Notes: generated by a model from the letters alone, not told the origin. 64,000 bases of DNA from Owenia fusiformis (GCA_903813345.2 CAIIXF020000010.1:30872828-30936827), one strand, 5' to 3'. Counted from the first letter of the stretch, positions 33,829 through 47,228 are shown. Numbers and translations: made by a program.

Positions 33829-36568
33829 CTGAAAAGTATAAAAATGCACAAAAATATGAAATTTTCCGCAAACGCTGAATTATTTTATTTTATTGAAACC
33901 ATATTTGGGACGAGGAATGTGCGTATTTTAAAAAAAATCCACACGTCCCAATACACAAACATAACATTTACAGACCCTATTGATTGATAATGTCGTATTT
34001 TGTAATTTGCGGCGACGGGTGAGGAAAACAATTTTAAAAAGGACCCTTTTGAAATCCAAGGTTATTGAATCGTGTGTTAAACAAAGATTCTAAAGATATC
34101 ATGGTTATATATTATATATTATATATATTATATATGCAGTAGCTGTAGAAAATGCTGAATGTATTATGATACCTGCATTTCTCATTTTTTCCATTTTCTT
34201 TCCTTACTGTATTCAAATTTAGTCTCAAAAATACGAGTTAGGCAGGCAATTAAATTTGCTAACTTTATTAAACAAAAATTGATATGTTTCTTCAGGTTCA
34301 ACAAAGTTATAGGGCTTTAAAGTCAAAATTGTTTTTCAAAAAAACTCTCCCATTGAAATAACACAGGAGGCGAAAATTATTTTCAAAAATGACTTTGAAG
34401 CGCTGTAACTTTAATATTCATCAAATAAACTAAACACTTAGTGTTCAAAAAAGTTAAACAATTCAGTTTTCTATATAAAAATATTTTTTGCTGAATCTTT
34501 TACTGAAAAGATATCCTGATTTCTGATTTGCCCCGAACCCTCTATTTCCCATTGGATTACATGGGAATGACGATTTTCAAAAATTCATCAAATTTATCAT
34601 CAATTTTCGACCTATTGTAATTGAGGAAAAAAATTGAGAACTTTGGAGGTATTGGAAATAAAGTCAAGTTACGTTTCCATCAATATCATAAGTTATTTCA
34701 TCGCCGGTTAAGTAAATCAAAATTCAAACGTAAAGAGGCTTTAACACGTAGTTCAATGGGGGAAAAATGTTGCCAAACTTATGGAGGGGAGTGTAAGTAT
34801 ATTGTATTAAATGTATGTAATATTACTGCTGAATAAAAAACATATTGCCACGGCCCGAATCCTGTATGCAGAAAAATTAATATACTTCTAGTTGCATTTA
34901 ATCACAAGATCAGATATCAAAGCTTTGTCCTTAAATCATCGATCCTGAAGGTGATTACGAGGAAGAAATAAAAGTTAAATGAAAATTTGTGTCATTGATG
35001 TAGATGTTGAAAAAGGTTACCAAGACTATCATGATTTCATTTTTATGAGAAAATATCATAATAACTAAAGCCTATTACGACTTTGCTATTCTAGAAGTAT
35101 TGTCTTCTGAAATCGTCTGTGACAGTTGCCATTCGACTTATTCTAATGACAATAAATTGGTCAGCCGAACAAAATAAAACGCAATTAGAGTGTTACTTAT
35201 ATCGACTACGTGTCTAAACTTGTTTACATACGTTTATACGTGACACTTCTCACTTGGCCTTTATTAGACCTTTAACCTATTTTTCTCCTTAAGCTTCAAG
35301 GCTGTTTTACCTTTACACATTCCTGAAAATTGTCAAATTAATTTACCTTGCTAATGCCAATGCTCCGTGGATATAAAGTACTTTTTGTAAGGCAATATCA
35401 AATAAAATACAAAGCAATGTAAATTGTTTTTATCCGATTTAAACATCTGATTTAAATCAGCTGAACGAAACGCCTAAAATAAAATATATCAAAATTATGT
35501 CAAATAATTGGAATACCAAATATGAACTAGTATGTAATTTAATACGGAACACCAAATTTAAATGAAGGCAAATTACATTAACATTATTTTATTCTTCTGA
35601 GTTCGATAAATAGTTCTGTCTTGCATCCCTTTTAGTCTATATTTGCCCTAAAGCCATTCTCCTTATTTTCCATTGTCTTGCAGGGAGTGTAACGCTACCA
35701 TGCAACATATTAATATATCCCTTCATAAGTTGGGCAACAGAAAGTTCACACAGTGTGGTGAAATTGTTGAAGAGCAATGAACTCAATTTCAATTAACGTG
35801 TATATTAAGCCCTCGGCTTTATCTGTGACTCTCTATAAATCATCATTAGTTTTTACAATAAGTGATTACTTTGGTTATAAGAATAAATGATATGAACCAA
35901 ATAAGATACGAAGATGTAATTCCGTTACGCTCCTTTCGTTTCCTCTATCAGGTCAACTATATATGGATATTAAATTTGAATTGTAAAGGAGAATCAGATC
36001 TAGCGAGTTGGCCATACAAAAAATGTTTCTATTGACAATATTTTTGGCTCATATCATTCCTTGTCATGTTTAATTTTTAAACATTACAAATTGCATATTT
36101 AATTTAAAGTAAACTAACAATTTTTACAATAATGCATTATTTTATATAGATAGGGTTCCCATGTAATAATTTGTGAAAATTTTAATACTTTTCCCTTTTT
36201 TGTACTTTGAATATTTAACAAATTCACATATTTCTAGCGAATTGCGGATCTTTTGTAAGATATGGTATTTTTGATCGCGATCATAATGAATAGATTGGTT
36301 GTTTAATTGCACATGTTGCTTGGAATATTTTCGCCCTTGTTAACCCAATTCTGACTTTGATTAACACTTTTGGATTCCTTGGAGAAGTTCTTACTATTGA
36401 TAATACAGTGAACGATTTAGAAACACTATGGAATTTAATAGTTTTAAATATTGTTTTATACCCTTGGGTTTAAACTAACGGTTGGAAAAGTCAATTTTCA
36501 TAACAGTAAGCTTATGTAGTCCATATTAACAGTAAAATGGCAAATTGATTTCATGAATTTATATTATA
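33829..36568. other. Sequence upstream of the chitin-binding exon, no gene seen
   Basis: Should contain or lead to the signal-peptide exon and promoter of gene B, but no frame with a hydrophobic start and a phase 1 donor was identified. It contains TA-rich sequence (34108-34136), family X copy 2 (34213-34796) and a family X-like terminus at about 35719-35745. Confidence 0.5.
34213..34796. mobile_element. TA-flanked repeat family X, copy 2
   Basis: Module 2 (AAATACGAGTTAGGCAGG to GCCCCGAACCCTC) is followed directly by module 1 in reverse, ending CCAAACTTATGGAGGGGAGT before TA. Sequence identity to the copy at 17252-17878 is high over both modules, but module 1 is inverted relative to that copy. 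The open frame at 34621-34836 is repeat DNA. Confidence 0.8.
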
Positions 36569-37625
36569 CGAGGAGTGATCAGGAATTTCTGGACCGTTGG
36601 CTCTATTTTTGCCATTTTTTATCCTCTCTTAGTGATTTTTTCACACAATATAACCCAAATATATAGGATCACACCATGAAGATTTTACTGTTCTATGAAA
36701 CCATTATCCTTTTATTTTTGTTACCATGGTAACTGGTGACGCGACAAGGTGGAGCTCAGAAAAAATACAAAATTTGAAAAATCAACAGTAGTTTTATATG
36801 ATGTTTGGACACTGTATTCATTGCTGAATATGTTACAAACATACTGTATAGGTTGTATTATATCATTAAGTATATTCATTAATGTTCATGGTAACTGTCA
36901 TTAATCTTCCATCAATTTGAATTCTAATCTAATCCTTCAAAGTAGTTACCAGCATTTTGTAAGCATTTGTTATGCCTTTTCACCCAGTTCTGAAAGATGT
37001 GATACAGACCGTCTTTGCCTACAAAATGTGATTATTTCCATCGGTTGTGACCGTGTACCACACACACCCAGAATTAGCTGGGTGTGATTTCTTTTCCCGA
37101 CAGTGAAGAACAAATTATGAGGTATCCACTTTGAGGACAGTAAAGAGATCATTCAGGAATTCACACACAAATGTTACAAAGTAGGCAAAGACGGTCTGTT
37201 TCCTGTCTTTCAGGACTGGGTGAAAAGGCATAACAAATGCTTAAAAGTGCTGGTAACTACTTTGAAGGATTAGAATTGATGGAAGAATAATGACAACTAC
37301 TATGAACATTAATGCATATACTTAATGAAATAATACAATTAATTATAGTATGTCACATATTCAGCAATGAATACAGTGTCCAAACTTCATATAAAATTAG
37401 TAGATTACTGTTGTTTTTCCAATTGGTATTTTTTCTGAGCTCCACCTTGTCGCGTCACCAGTTACCATGGTAACAAAAATAATAGGATAATGATGTCATA
37501 GAACAATGAAATTTTCATGGTGTGATCCTATCTATTTGGGTTATATTATGTGAAAAAATCACTAAGAAAGGATAAAAAATGGCAAAAATAAAGCCAACGG
37601 TCCAAAAATTCCTAATCACCCCTCG
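36569..37625. mobile_element. Mariner-derived foldback element (1057 bp)
   Basis: TA dinucleotides flank termini CGAGGAGTGATCAGGAATT (left) and the complement of CGAGGGGTGATTAGGAATT (right). The arms, about 455 bp each, are near-complementary. Each arm contains a sequence that, read toward the nearer end, encodes a mariner C-terminal block. In the right arm this is KDGLFPVFQDWVKRHNK at about 37180-37235, plus sense. The centre has SKWIPHNL, like the transposase N-terminal block W(V/I)PH.L. It is therefore built from two inverted copies of a mariner 3' end with a little internal sequence. It has no intact transposase. Confidence 0.8.
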
Positions 37626-37627
37626 TA

Positions 37628-39498
37628 CTGTTTAGTAACGTTGTAATTTAAAGGCATGACACGAGCGAAAGGGGTAATTGTGCTTTATAGACTATCAATA
37701 ACCAATTACACGATCGACACTGTGTCTCGATTGTCTGACCAGACTTTTATATTTCAAATATAATTTGATAGTAATACGAATAGTTTGCATTGGTTCGTTA
37801 TGTTTAGCGATTATACTTATTTAAACATTAAACTAAATCACGATTAGATCATGAACTTGATCTTGATCATTGTCTTTTTACTGATCCTGATCCTGAACTG
37901 AACAATGTTGTGCACTTTACGTCATAGTTACACGCAAGAATCTTGTTGTCATTTGAAACATACTTGACATACATAATCATTCATGGATAGACATGTATGC
38001 AAGCAATTTGTTCTTACCTCCTAATAAAACACTAGACCATCGACCTAATCTCTTGATGAATAATTGCTTGGCCTGTGAAATAATTCCCTATAAATGTACG
38101 CAAGACGTATTTCCCTGAAAACACACAGATTTAAGCGGGAACATATCATTTTATGAATATACACAAACATCTTGACATAGAATCAGAATAAACACACGAT
38201 ATAATGTTGACTGTTAAGGGGATTACGCATTAATCATTACTGGCGTAAGCCTTTCCTGCTTCGCTCTTTAATCGAGAAGGTACGGAAATATGTACTTAAA
38301 AAGATCTCAAAAAGGACAACATTTGGTTAGTCAGTGTTTTCCAACGATACATTTCTCGTAGCTATTTTGGTGACCCGAAAGTTCTTAAACAAACTAATTA
38401 CGCAATTTTGTTTTTACACCCGCATGCAAAAATAAGACAATGACGCCATCAGAAGTATTGTTCTTTGTCATTGCTTTAATGGTCAGTATACCGAGTAGTA
38501 TTAAGAAAAGCTTGTACAATGAACAATAAACTCGGAAACGAGTACTATAGATTTGGTTTCGGACACTGAACCGATTGACCTAGATAGTAGCGACGCGTCT
38601 TCTTCGGTCAACTGCTCAATTGTGTGTTGGTTTTCAACGTAACTCTATAATGCAATTTGAAGATGAGAACTTTTATTCTGTTGTTGCATCGATGTTGCAG
38701 TTTGTAGTGCGGTAAGATTGGAATGAAAGTGTTGAAAGTCGAATGAAATTATTGTTTCCAATATGGCGACTAGTCAACAGATCAGGTGACATTTTCTTCC
38801 ACTTTTCTCACTTTTCAATCATCGTTTTCACCACGCTATGAATCAAAACAATGGAAAAAATATCTGTTATATTATATTAGATTCAGGAGATCAATCATTT
38901 CTGATTCTGTACTCTTGTACGGGAATATGATCGAATATATAGATTGAAAAATAGGTGTGAAAATCCCGATTGGGGAAAACAAGGAAGTATGAATTTGTTC
39001 CTCCTCGAACTGCATAATGGGAAATATTTTGACTTTATAAGGAAAATCTTTCGCGTCTCCTTTTTTGAAGAGGAACCAACGAATATGACAATTGGCCCTA
39101 AAAGAACCCTTTCCCAATTACTTGTTTTATTGGAAGGATCTAACAGTGGGTCTTTTCTTAGAATATACTATATATTAAGTTAATGTCACAGTGTCACGAT
39201 GACAGTCTTATAGTGATATTGTTTGCTAGTTTTCTTATTTACCTAATTCAAACACACAATCTTACAACTTCATTTATCTCGTTTGTTACAATATCGTCAG
39301 ATGACACGATTGACACTTCTGTATTTAATATGTGGGATGCAATATAGTCTTAACAATGTCGAGGACAAGTACGTATGAAACTTATTTGACATTAATTAAG
39401 AAGGAGATCTTTATTAATGTGTTAAAGGGCCATGGGTTATAGTGCAACAATAAGATAAAAGAGAGATTTTGCAACTCACTTATTGCATGCTTCCTGTA
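37628..39498. other. No gene seen
   Basis: AT-rich sequence without a convincing coding frame, splice pair or recognised repeat. The open frames at 38872-39117 and 38944-39183 overlap on opposite strands and have no domain. Confidence 0.5.
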
Positions 39499-39994
39499 TA
39501 ACACCCCAGTCACATTTCCTACGGCGACCTTGCGGTCTATCATTTCTGCGGCCAGTAACATTTCTACGCTCGCCGTCGAATTTCTGCGCTCTCATACTTT
39601 TGCAGTCACATTTCCCACGACAGCCGCACGGTGAATTTTAAATTTCTGTTGATAAAAAATGCTTTTTTCATTTTATTTACATCAGGACAATTTATAACTG
39701 TTATTCAAAGTGCTAGGATGTAATATCAAATGAAAAGTGATCGTGAAACATTGACAAATAATGATTCAATCTTGTTGAGCCAGTTGATTTCTACGGGGAC
39801 CTCAGAAATGAACAAATATTATAACTCCGAGTTATAATTTCTACGGCGACCCTGCGGCCTGTAAAAAACTGGATTCGCCGTACGGAGGCCGCAAGGCGAG
39901 CGTAGTTTTTCTACGCTCGCCGCAGAAATACACTGATTTAATTGATCTGCGGTCGACTTGCGGCCGCCGTACGACAACTGTGACTGGGGTGTTA
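39499..39994. mobile_element. GC-rich inverted-repeat element (496 bp)
   Basis: The ends are TAACACCCCAGTCACA and its near complement TGTGACTGGGGTGTTA. The outer ~100-150 bp on each side are unusually GC-rich with words such as CTACGCTCGCCG and GCGGCC, while the centre is AT-rich. No coding sequence and no clear target duplication. Confidence 0.75.
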
Positions 39995-40290
39995 CGTATA
40001 ACTTATGAAGCGTTTGATTACGTCATCACTTATTGCACAGCTCTATACGTCCACACTTCTAATTTATCACAAAATGTCAAAAAATGTACACCCCCTCGGT
40101 ATGACCTCGATTTAATCTTTGTTGACTTACTTCAAAAAACAATACTTTTCTGAAGAGGTAATTGGAAAAATTCCAACAATACCAACAATATTGAAATCAG
40201 ACAAGTAATGAAAAATCGCAGAAGGGGAGGGGAGGGGGGGTCAAAATGCGACTTAGTGTTATGGAGAAAGATTGCAGACATTAGGGTTAA

Positions 40291-41730
40291 GGACTGTTTA
40301 CAGTACAACAGGACTGTCTACATTACAACATGACTGTCTAAATTACAACATGACTGTCTACATTACAACAGGATTGTCTACATTACAACAGGACTGTCTA
40401 CATTACAATAGGACTGTCTACATTACAACATGACTGTCTACATTACAACAGGACTGTCTACATTACAACAGGAATGTCTACATTACAATAGGACTGTCTA
40501 CATTACAACAGGACTGTCTACATTACAACATGAGTGTCTACATTACAACAGGAGTTTCTACATTACAACAGGACTGTTTACATTACAACAGGACTGTCTA
40601 CATTACAACATGAGTGTCTACATTACAACAGAACTGTGTACATTACAACAGGACTGTTTACATTACAACAGGACTGTCTCTATTACAACATGACTGTCTA
40701 CATTACAACAGGACTGTTTACATTACAACATGACTGTCTACATTAAAACAGGACTGTTTACATTACAACAGGAATGTCTACATTACAACAGGACTGTTTA
40801 CATTACAACATGATTGTCTACATTACAACAGGATTGTCTCTATTACAACATGTCTGTCTACATTACAACAGGACTGTTTACATTACAACAGGATTGTCAA
40901 CATTACAACAGGACTGTTTACATTACAACATGATTGTCTACATTACAACATGACTGTCTACATTAAAACAGGACTGTTTACATTACAACAGGACTGTCTA
41001 CATTACAACATGACTGTCTACATTACAACAGGATTGTCTACATTACAACAGGACTGTCTACATTACAACATGATTGTCTACATTACAACAGGACTGTCTA
41101 CATTACAACAGGACTGTCTACATTACAACATGACTGTCTACATTACAACAGGATTGTCTACATTACAACAGGACTGTTTACATTACAACAGGATTGTCTA
41201 CATTACAACAGGATTGTCTACAATACAACAGGAATGTCTACATTACAACATGAATGTCTACATTACAACATGACTGTCTACATTACAACAGGACTGTCTA
41301 CATTACAACAGGATTGTCTCTATTACAACATGACTGTCTACATTACAACAGGATTGTCTACATTACAACAGGAATGTCTACATTACAACAGGATTGTCTC
41401 TATTACAACATGACTGTCTACATTACAACATGACTGTCTACATTACAACAGGATTGTCTACATTACAACAGGAATGTCTACATTACAACAGGATTGTCTA
41501 CATTACAACAGGAATGTCTACATTACAACAGGATTGTCTCTATTACAACATGACTGTCTACATTACAACAGGATTGTCTACATTACAACATGACTGTCTA
41601 CATTACAACATGACTGTCTACATTACAACATGACTGTCTACATTACAACATGACTGTCTACATTACAACAGGACTGTCTACATTACAACAGGACTGTCTA
41701 CATTACAACAGGACTGTCTACATTACAACA
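40291..41730. repeat. 20-bp satellite, 72 units
   Basis: The unit is GGACTGTCTACATTACAACA with substitutions at a few positions (G/T at 1, C/T at 4, C/T at 8, C at 10). The register never shifts across 1440 bp. Because 20 is not a multiple of 3, each open frame reads a 20-residue peptide built from three units. Those frames are artefacts. Variants such as GGATTGTCTCTATTACAACA recur as small higher-order blocks. Confidence 0.97.
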
Positions 41731-42875
41731 GGACATAAAACCTCAACGGAAGAAATCGTTTGTTATTACAATAAATTCGATCCTATTTTGCTCGGAAGCG
41801 TCTAATAAGATTAGGAATCTGGCCAATATATTCAAATGTTTGGTAAAAGATGACAGGGTTGATCAGAAAAGTCTATTCGTTATCAATATTTCATTAAGCA
41901 TTGACTTATATTTTCTACCGAGTTAATGCACCCTTGAGAATGAACAAAAATTAATCAAATATGACAGAAACGATGTCAAAACTAAGGTGGTTAACCGTTC
42001 TGTATGTCAAAATTGATTACAAGATGTTACGTTTACAGAAGACCCGTTCAAGGAAGCTAATTCAATTTACATTTGATTTCCTTTTTACTCAGAAATATTT
42101 CAAGTAGCTTAATAGTTGGAATCAATCGAATTAATACATTGAATCAATTAAATTAATCGTTTCGTGTTTACTTAACGAGTCAAAACCTTAATGATAGGAA
42201 ACTGCAATCCGACAATTTTAACATTTCAGTTTTTTGCAATTTTAACTCAGAATGCCTTGGTTTAGTTTACTATTGTTGTCACATGTTTAGGATTCTAATT
42301 AAGCTATGGTAATGTCCCCACGAAAATTCAAGTCCATGAAAGTCTGCGATCAATTTTCATGGAAGTAAGTCTTTTGGGGGAGGGGGGGGGGGGGGTCAAA
42401 ACTAGATTTATCTAGTTTTCTATCAGACATTGAATTTTCATGAAATGATGCCTTCCATTACGATGATGAATTCACCGAAAGCAACAAACGACGGCATTAA
42501 CTGCTAATTTAGAAAAAACATATCCCCTTATGCCTAGGTCACATAGCCGCCGGGCGCCGGCCGATGAGTAGTCATCGGCCGATTTCTAAATCGACCGGGC
42601 GCCGGTGACTTTTCACCGATGTCTTGATCTAATCGTGAGTATGGTCACATTAGTACAGGCATCGTACGGCGCCCGCAATCAATTGAATCTGAAAGACATC
42701 GCACGGGTATCGCAGGGTTATCTGCCGATGGCCGTACGGCACCCGCCAGGACATCGGTCGATCTTCAGGCCTCTAGATTTATACTAAATTCTTGTATGAC
42801 CCAGTATGACTGTTCCACATGGCGTGAATGCAAGATTCGAAAACGAAATACTTCGATAGACAGGACTTCCAGGAT

Positions 42876-43125
42876 AATAATGTTTTCATGCAATAAAATT
42901 CAGAAAAAGAAGATCCTCTTTTCGAGTAAATAGGTTCAATATTTAGAAAAAATGCTGACATGGGGTCCGTATTCATAATTTTTCAAATTGTTTGATTGAT
43001 ATTTTTACTATCATGGGTACTCCGATTGAAAGAAAACACATTGTTTTAATAAAAGCACTGTATTTATGCCCAGAAAGTACTCATGGTGAAAGTTATGACC
43101 GTCTAAAGACCGTACTGCACGTGGT
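42876..43125. mobile_element. Partial MITE copy inside the Harbinger element
   Basis: This stretch matches about 28318-28545 (GAAGATCCTCTTTT, TTTTTCAAATTGTT, CTGTATTTATGCCCAG). It replaces the 3' part of the MADF gene, showing a nested insertion followed by loss of its other half, or a shared deletion. Confidence 0.75.
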
Positions 43126-43482
43126 CTTTTCATCAAAGTGCATCCTGACCTTAATTCATTTTTAGATCTTTCATATAAACAAATACTATGTCTACCTGTC
43201 CATCCGATACTATTAGCAAAATTCCATATTTCTGCATCTTTCTTTTGTCTGTTCTCGTAAAGAGAATTTGTTTGGTCATAAAAATATGGCCTATCTTTAA
43301 AGAAATTGGCAATTTTTTCTTCTATTTCAAGTGGAGTACCCTCTTCCCTAGACACATCTAAATCTCCATTATTCGCCAGCTCACTAGCATTGTTGTTGTC
43401 TTTTTCCACCTGTCTTCCCAAGGCCTTCCTCATATATGGCCCATTGGCCTTATTCCCTCTATCCTTAGCCTTTGGCATATTA
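43126..43482 (-). pseudogene. MADF-domain protein gene of the Harbinger element, 3' truncated
   Basis: The likely start is the Met at about 43482 (MPKAKDRGNKANG; the open frame extends upstream to 43532). After an acidic linker, a MADF-type DNA-binding domain follows: IEEKIANFFKDRPYFYDQTN, then YENRQKKDAEIWNFAN. This matches the family pattern of hydrophobic-R-P-x-x-Y-D and N-x-x-K-x-x-A-W. MADF proteins accompany the transposase in PIF/Harbinger elements. The downstream part of the frame (below about 43125) is MITE sequence, so the domain end and any C-terminal part are lost. Confidence 0.75.
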
Positions 43483-44223
43483 ACTGTAATTATTGAGACA
43501 GTGAACTTCGTATTAAAATTGTGACCCTTCAAAATACTGTACTCACAAAATCAGTCAGAAGATTTCTAAAATAAATGATTTGTAATGGTATATGCATGAT
43601 TACTCTATTCAATGTGTATGACAGACATACACCGATAAATGTCAATATAAGGATCAACCCACCCACCCAGCCATTCAATTAAATGTGTGTCATTGTTTTA
43701 CAGTAAGCCTAATCGTTCCATTTATGTTTATAAAAAATATCTGACAGTGTACTGTAGTAATTATAATTCCTTACCTCATTATTTTTAAAATCTTTATATC
43801 ACTTTATAAGTAATCATTATTAGATTTATCAAACAAATCAGCACGCAAAATCCCAAGATGACCGTGCGATGCCACAGGGCGCCGTAAGAGATAATCGTAC
43901 GATGACCGGACGGGACACGGCCGGGTAGGTACCGATGAGTTTGGTTGAGAAAAAATCGCCAAGACATCGGCAACTTTTATCTCCGCGATAAAACTCTGCC
44001 GGCGCCCGTACGATGTCTAAAAATCGGCCGATGAGTGGCGATCATCGCCCGGCGCCCGCACGATGCCCGGGCTCGCCGGCCGATTTTGAACAAAATACTC
44101 ATCGGCCGGGCGCCGTAGTGAAAATCGGAGCCTATGTGACCAAGGCATTAAAAGGTCGATGCTTTCAGCAAACCCGACGTCATGTGTTTATAAAGATGGG
44201 CGGTGGGCGCTCGTAACTGTATA

Positions 44224-44408
44224 CACTGGCGGATCTGGGGGGGGGGGGCTGGGCCTTTTTGGTTATAACTGGGCCTTGTAAGGCCTTATTTTTGAATTTC
44301 AGGCCAAATCTTGAAGAAATTGGACCTCAAAATTTCCAAGCGCGGCAGTTTTTTCTCTGACCAGAAATTTTGGGCCCCCCTCCTTGTTGGTTTCCAGATC
44401 CGCCCCTG
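44224..44408. mobile_element. Short hAT-like MITE (185 bp)
   Basis: The ends are CACTGGCGGATCTGG and the complement of CAGGGGCGGATCTGG. A G-run and the words GGGCCTTTTTGG and TTTCAGGCCAAATCTTGAAG link it to the elements at 2377 and 47229. No target duplication was clear. Confidence 0.7.
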
Positions 44409-47228
44409 ATATAGTACATTACTAAAGATCACACATTTGGGATGATTGTAGATATTAAATTATGTGATAATAATATGTATATCACCTTAGAGGAATGTAT
44501 ATCCCGACTTTCAACAAAAAATATTGATAGTCTCAAACTTTGAGAAACTTAGATAACATTGCTTTGGACCCAATTTCATGACATTGACCTTAAAAAATTA
44601 ACTCTTTAAGACCTCAGTTGGGCTTTTCTGATTCAGTTGACCTAAATCAAACTCCAAATATCAATTTGAAAAACAAACTTTCGAATAAGATTGAAGGTCA
44701 ACTCAAGGTCAAATTTCAAACTAAATGTCAAAATTGAATTTCCTAGAACTTGTGAGGATTTTTGAGATTTAGTCAAGCTGAAGTAAGTTAAATAGCCTTT
44801 TTGACCTTCTTTAAAAACTTATTTGACATTGACCTAGATGAAAATTCCTTTTCACTAAGTTCGGCCCACGTCACTTATAGAAGTAAATAGTAGATAGTTA
44901 AAATTTAGTTTGAAGTAGGAGAAAAATAAGTAAATAAATTACTTTATCTATAGAATTGATAGAGGGCCCTTTCGGACCTTTGGATGGATATGGGAATTAA
45001 GGAAATGTTATATAAATTGAAAAACAGCGTCATAACTCATGCGACTTAGACATAAGATATTACCTCTCACAGGCTTTGCTTTAACATCCTTCACTAAGTC
45101 GGTCAATCCTAATAAATAAAAGCTAAAGATGATATACGCCATGGAAGTTAATCCTTTTAAATGATACTGCATAGCTTAAATGTTATCCAGCTGTCCACGA
45201 GTTAAGCATAATAATCCAAAATCGGTCTTTGATTCAAGGAAAGACCCATAAAGTAAGCTTATAGTTCATTAAATCTGGTATTTACGCTAATTTTGCTCAT
45301 TTGGTAAGATCTAGGAGTCCTTCATTATCATTTTTTACTCAAGTATTTGTAATTACACATAGCAAAGTGTAGGTATTAATTAAAACGGATGCGTTCATAA
45401 ATTGGAACATAAACCCAACGGCCTTATTATCTAACATGTTTTAAATGGATTGTTTTTAAAACTGATATACAGGGTGTCCCGAAAGTATTGGACCCCCCCA
45501 TGCAGTATGCAGTATGTATCACATATCGTTTTGAAGCTAATTCAAAGTAACATTGATTTCCCAAGAATCATGGTTCGACTCACAAAGACATTCTTTTCAG
45601 ATATGACCTTAAAAACGCTTCAAAAAGGAGTGAAGCATTTTGTAATCCTCATAAAACCTTTTAAGGGCATTTTTGAGAATCTGCCCTCTTTGTCCTCTTT
45701 TTCCAACTCAGAATCCATCCTATCTTTGACGATAGCGCCCATATTTTGGTCACATCCAGGTCAGAGCTGTTTCCAGGATACTGATCTGAACTTAAATTTT
45801 AACCAAATATTAAGTTTGACCATGCCTGTAACTTTTCCCATTTGTGAGTTGAACCATGATACTTTGCAAAACAATGTAACTTTGGATAAAATGATATATG
45901 GGCAAAGGAGTGGTATCGATATGGAGAACTTTTTGAACACTTGTTTCTCTTAAATCAGTCATAAAAAACCTAAAGATTTAACACATCGTCAATTTAATGG
46001 TCATCTTTTGAATGGTAACAGTATAATTTGAAACATATATACATGCATATACTTTCATCTACTGTATATTGTTTTAGAAAACACATCAAACACTTGTATT
46101 AATGTTTTGTTCTTGGTATCATGTTTCCAGAGTTAAATGAAACATCTTTCCGAACCTCATTAGGCATTTTTTACATTAGATCATGGTTTTTAGATATATA
46201 GGGTTCACACTTAGATTTTTCTTTTCTAACTAGGTTATTCGTTTTTGTCCCTTTCCCTTTGGCAATATGAATGTCGTATTCATATACTACTATGGAAAAT
46301 GCTAACGGTATATCAGTTACTAGTTGCATTTGCTTTGATTTCCAAAATACGTTAATTTGACGAAAGGGGGTTAACTGTTATGGAAGTAATATCGCTTCCA
46401 CATTCAACATGTGGTATTTATTACAGACAGTTACATAAATGACTGGTGTCATGTAAAATAACCCTATAAAATAGGTAAGTTGTTAAAGTTGAAATCACCC
46501 AACGTAAACTTTCAATAAGGTATACTGTAGATACCGCATGGCATTATGTTACTAAAATTATCTATTATATAGATACTGCACGGTTTCTCATTACTAAAAT
46601 ATTGCCAATCATAAAGGATACCTTTACGTGACACGGGTGAAATAAGAATAAATTACAAACGGTATCGTATTGATTGTAGCAATTTTGTGCAATATAGCGT
46701 ACACACAAATTAGAAGGACCGGATTCTCATTGAAACATACGATCTCACTAAGTTATCTATCTGGATATTAAACAATTGGCGTTTGCTACTTGAAATGTCA
46801 AAGGTTCATGTAATTTGCAATTGATAGTACAAACTCAATTACTCTTTCCTATACTTCCATGTAAACATACCTTATTAAGGAGCAATATCAATTTATCAAG
46901 TCAAATTGCCCTCTGGCGGTGCGCTATCACATTCATATGACATATTTCCCGCTTTCAAATTGATGACTTCTTCCGGTAAGTTCACAAACGTTCTCGTTGA
47001 ATTACAACTATATTCGTCATTTTAGCTTCAACAACCTTGATGTTGAACAATAACCTTAAATCAACTGGAAAATGTCACGTAAGTCAAGATAAAATAATTG
47101 CAGTGACGACAACTTACTGGATTATTCTGCTTCCCATATTTACTGCTACTAATTTTAATAGACTGGGTGCATTTTCAACAGTCTTAAATGTGTTAGACAT
47201 TTTGTGTAAATAAAGTTCTTATGTTCTC
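44409..47228. other. No convincing gene
   Basis: Contains a mariner-like terminus (CAGGGTGTCCCGAAAGT at about 45471) and a 167-codon plus-strand open frame (45450-45953). That frame has no domain and begins in the terminus, so it is probably part of a decayed repeat. Otherwise AT-rich unique sequence. Confidence 0.5.

Larger units (their letters stand above)
42531..44147. mobile_element. PIF/Harbinger-type DNA transposon, defective (1617 bp)
   Basis: The terminal inverted repeats are TGCCTAGGTCACATAG (left) and CTATGTGACCAAGGCA (right). Both sides are flanked by TTA (42528-42530 and 44148-44150), the three-base TWA duplication typical of PIF/Harbinger. The sub-terminal regions are very GC-rich with many GGCGCCGG and CATCGGCCG words. 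The interior carries a truncated MADF-domain gene on the minus strand and a fragment of the MITE family of 27858-28558. No DDE transposase is present. Confidence 0.85.

Noticed and set aside
40430-41633. Four plus-strand open frames reading YITTGLSTLQQ-type repeats
   Set aside because: They come from the 20-bp satellite, which has few stops in any frame. There is no start context, splice pair or non-repeat sequence.
45450-45953. 167-codon open frame
   Set aside because: It starts inside a mariner-like terminus (CAGGGTGTCCCGAAAGT), has no recognisable domain and no splice partners. It is probably decayed repeat DNA.
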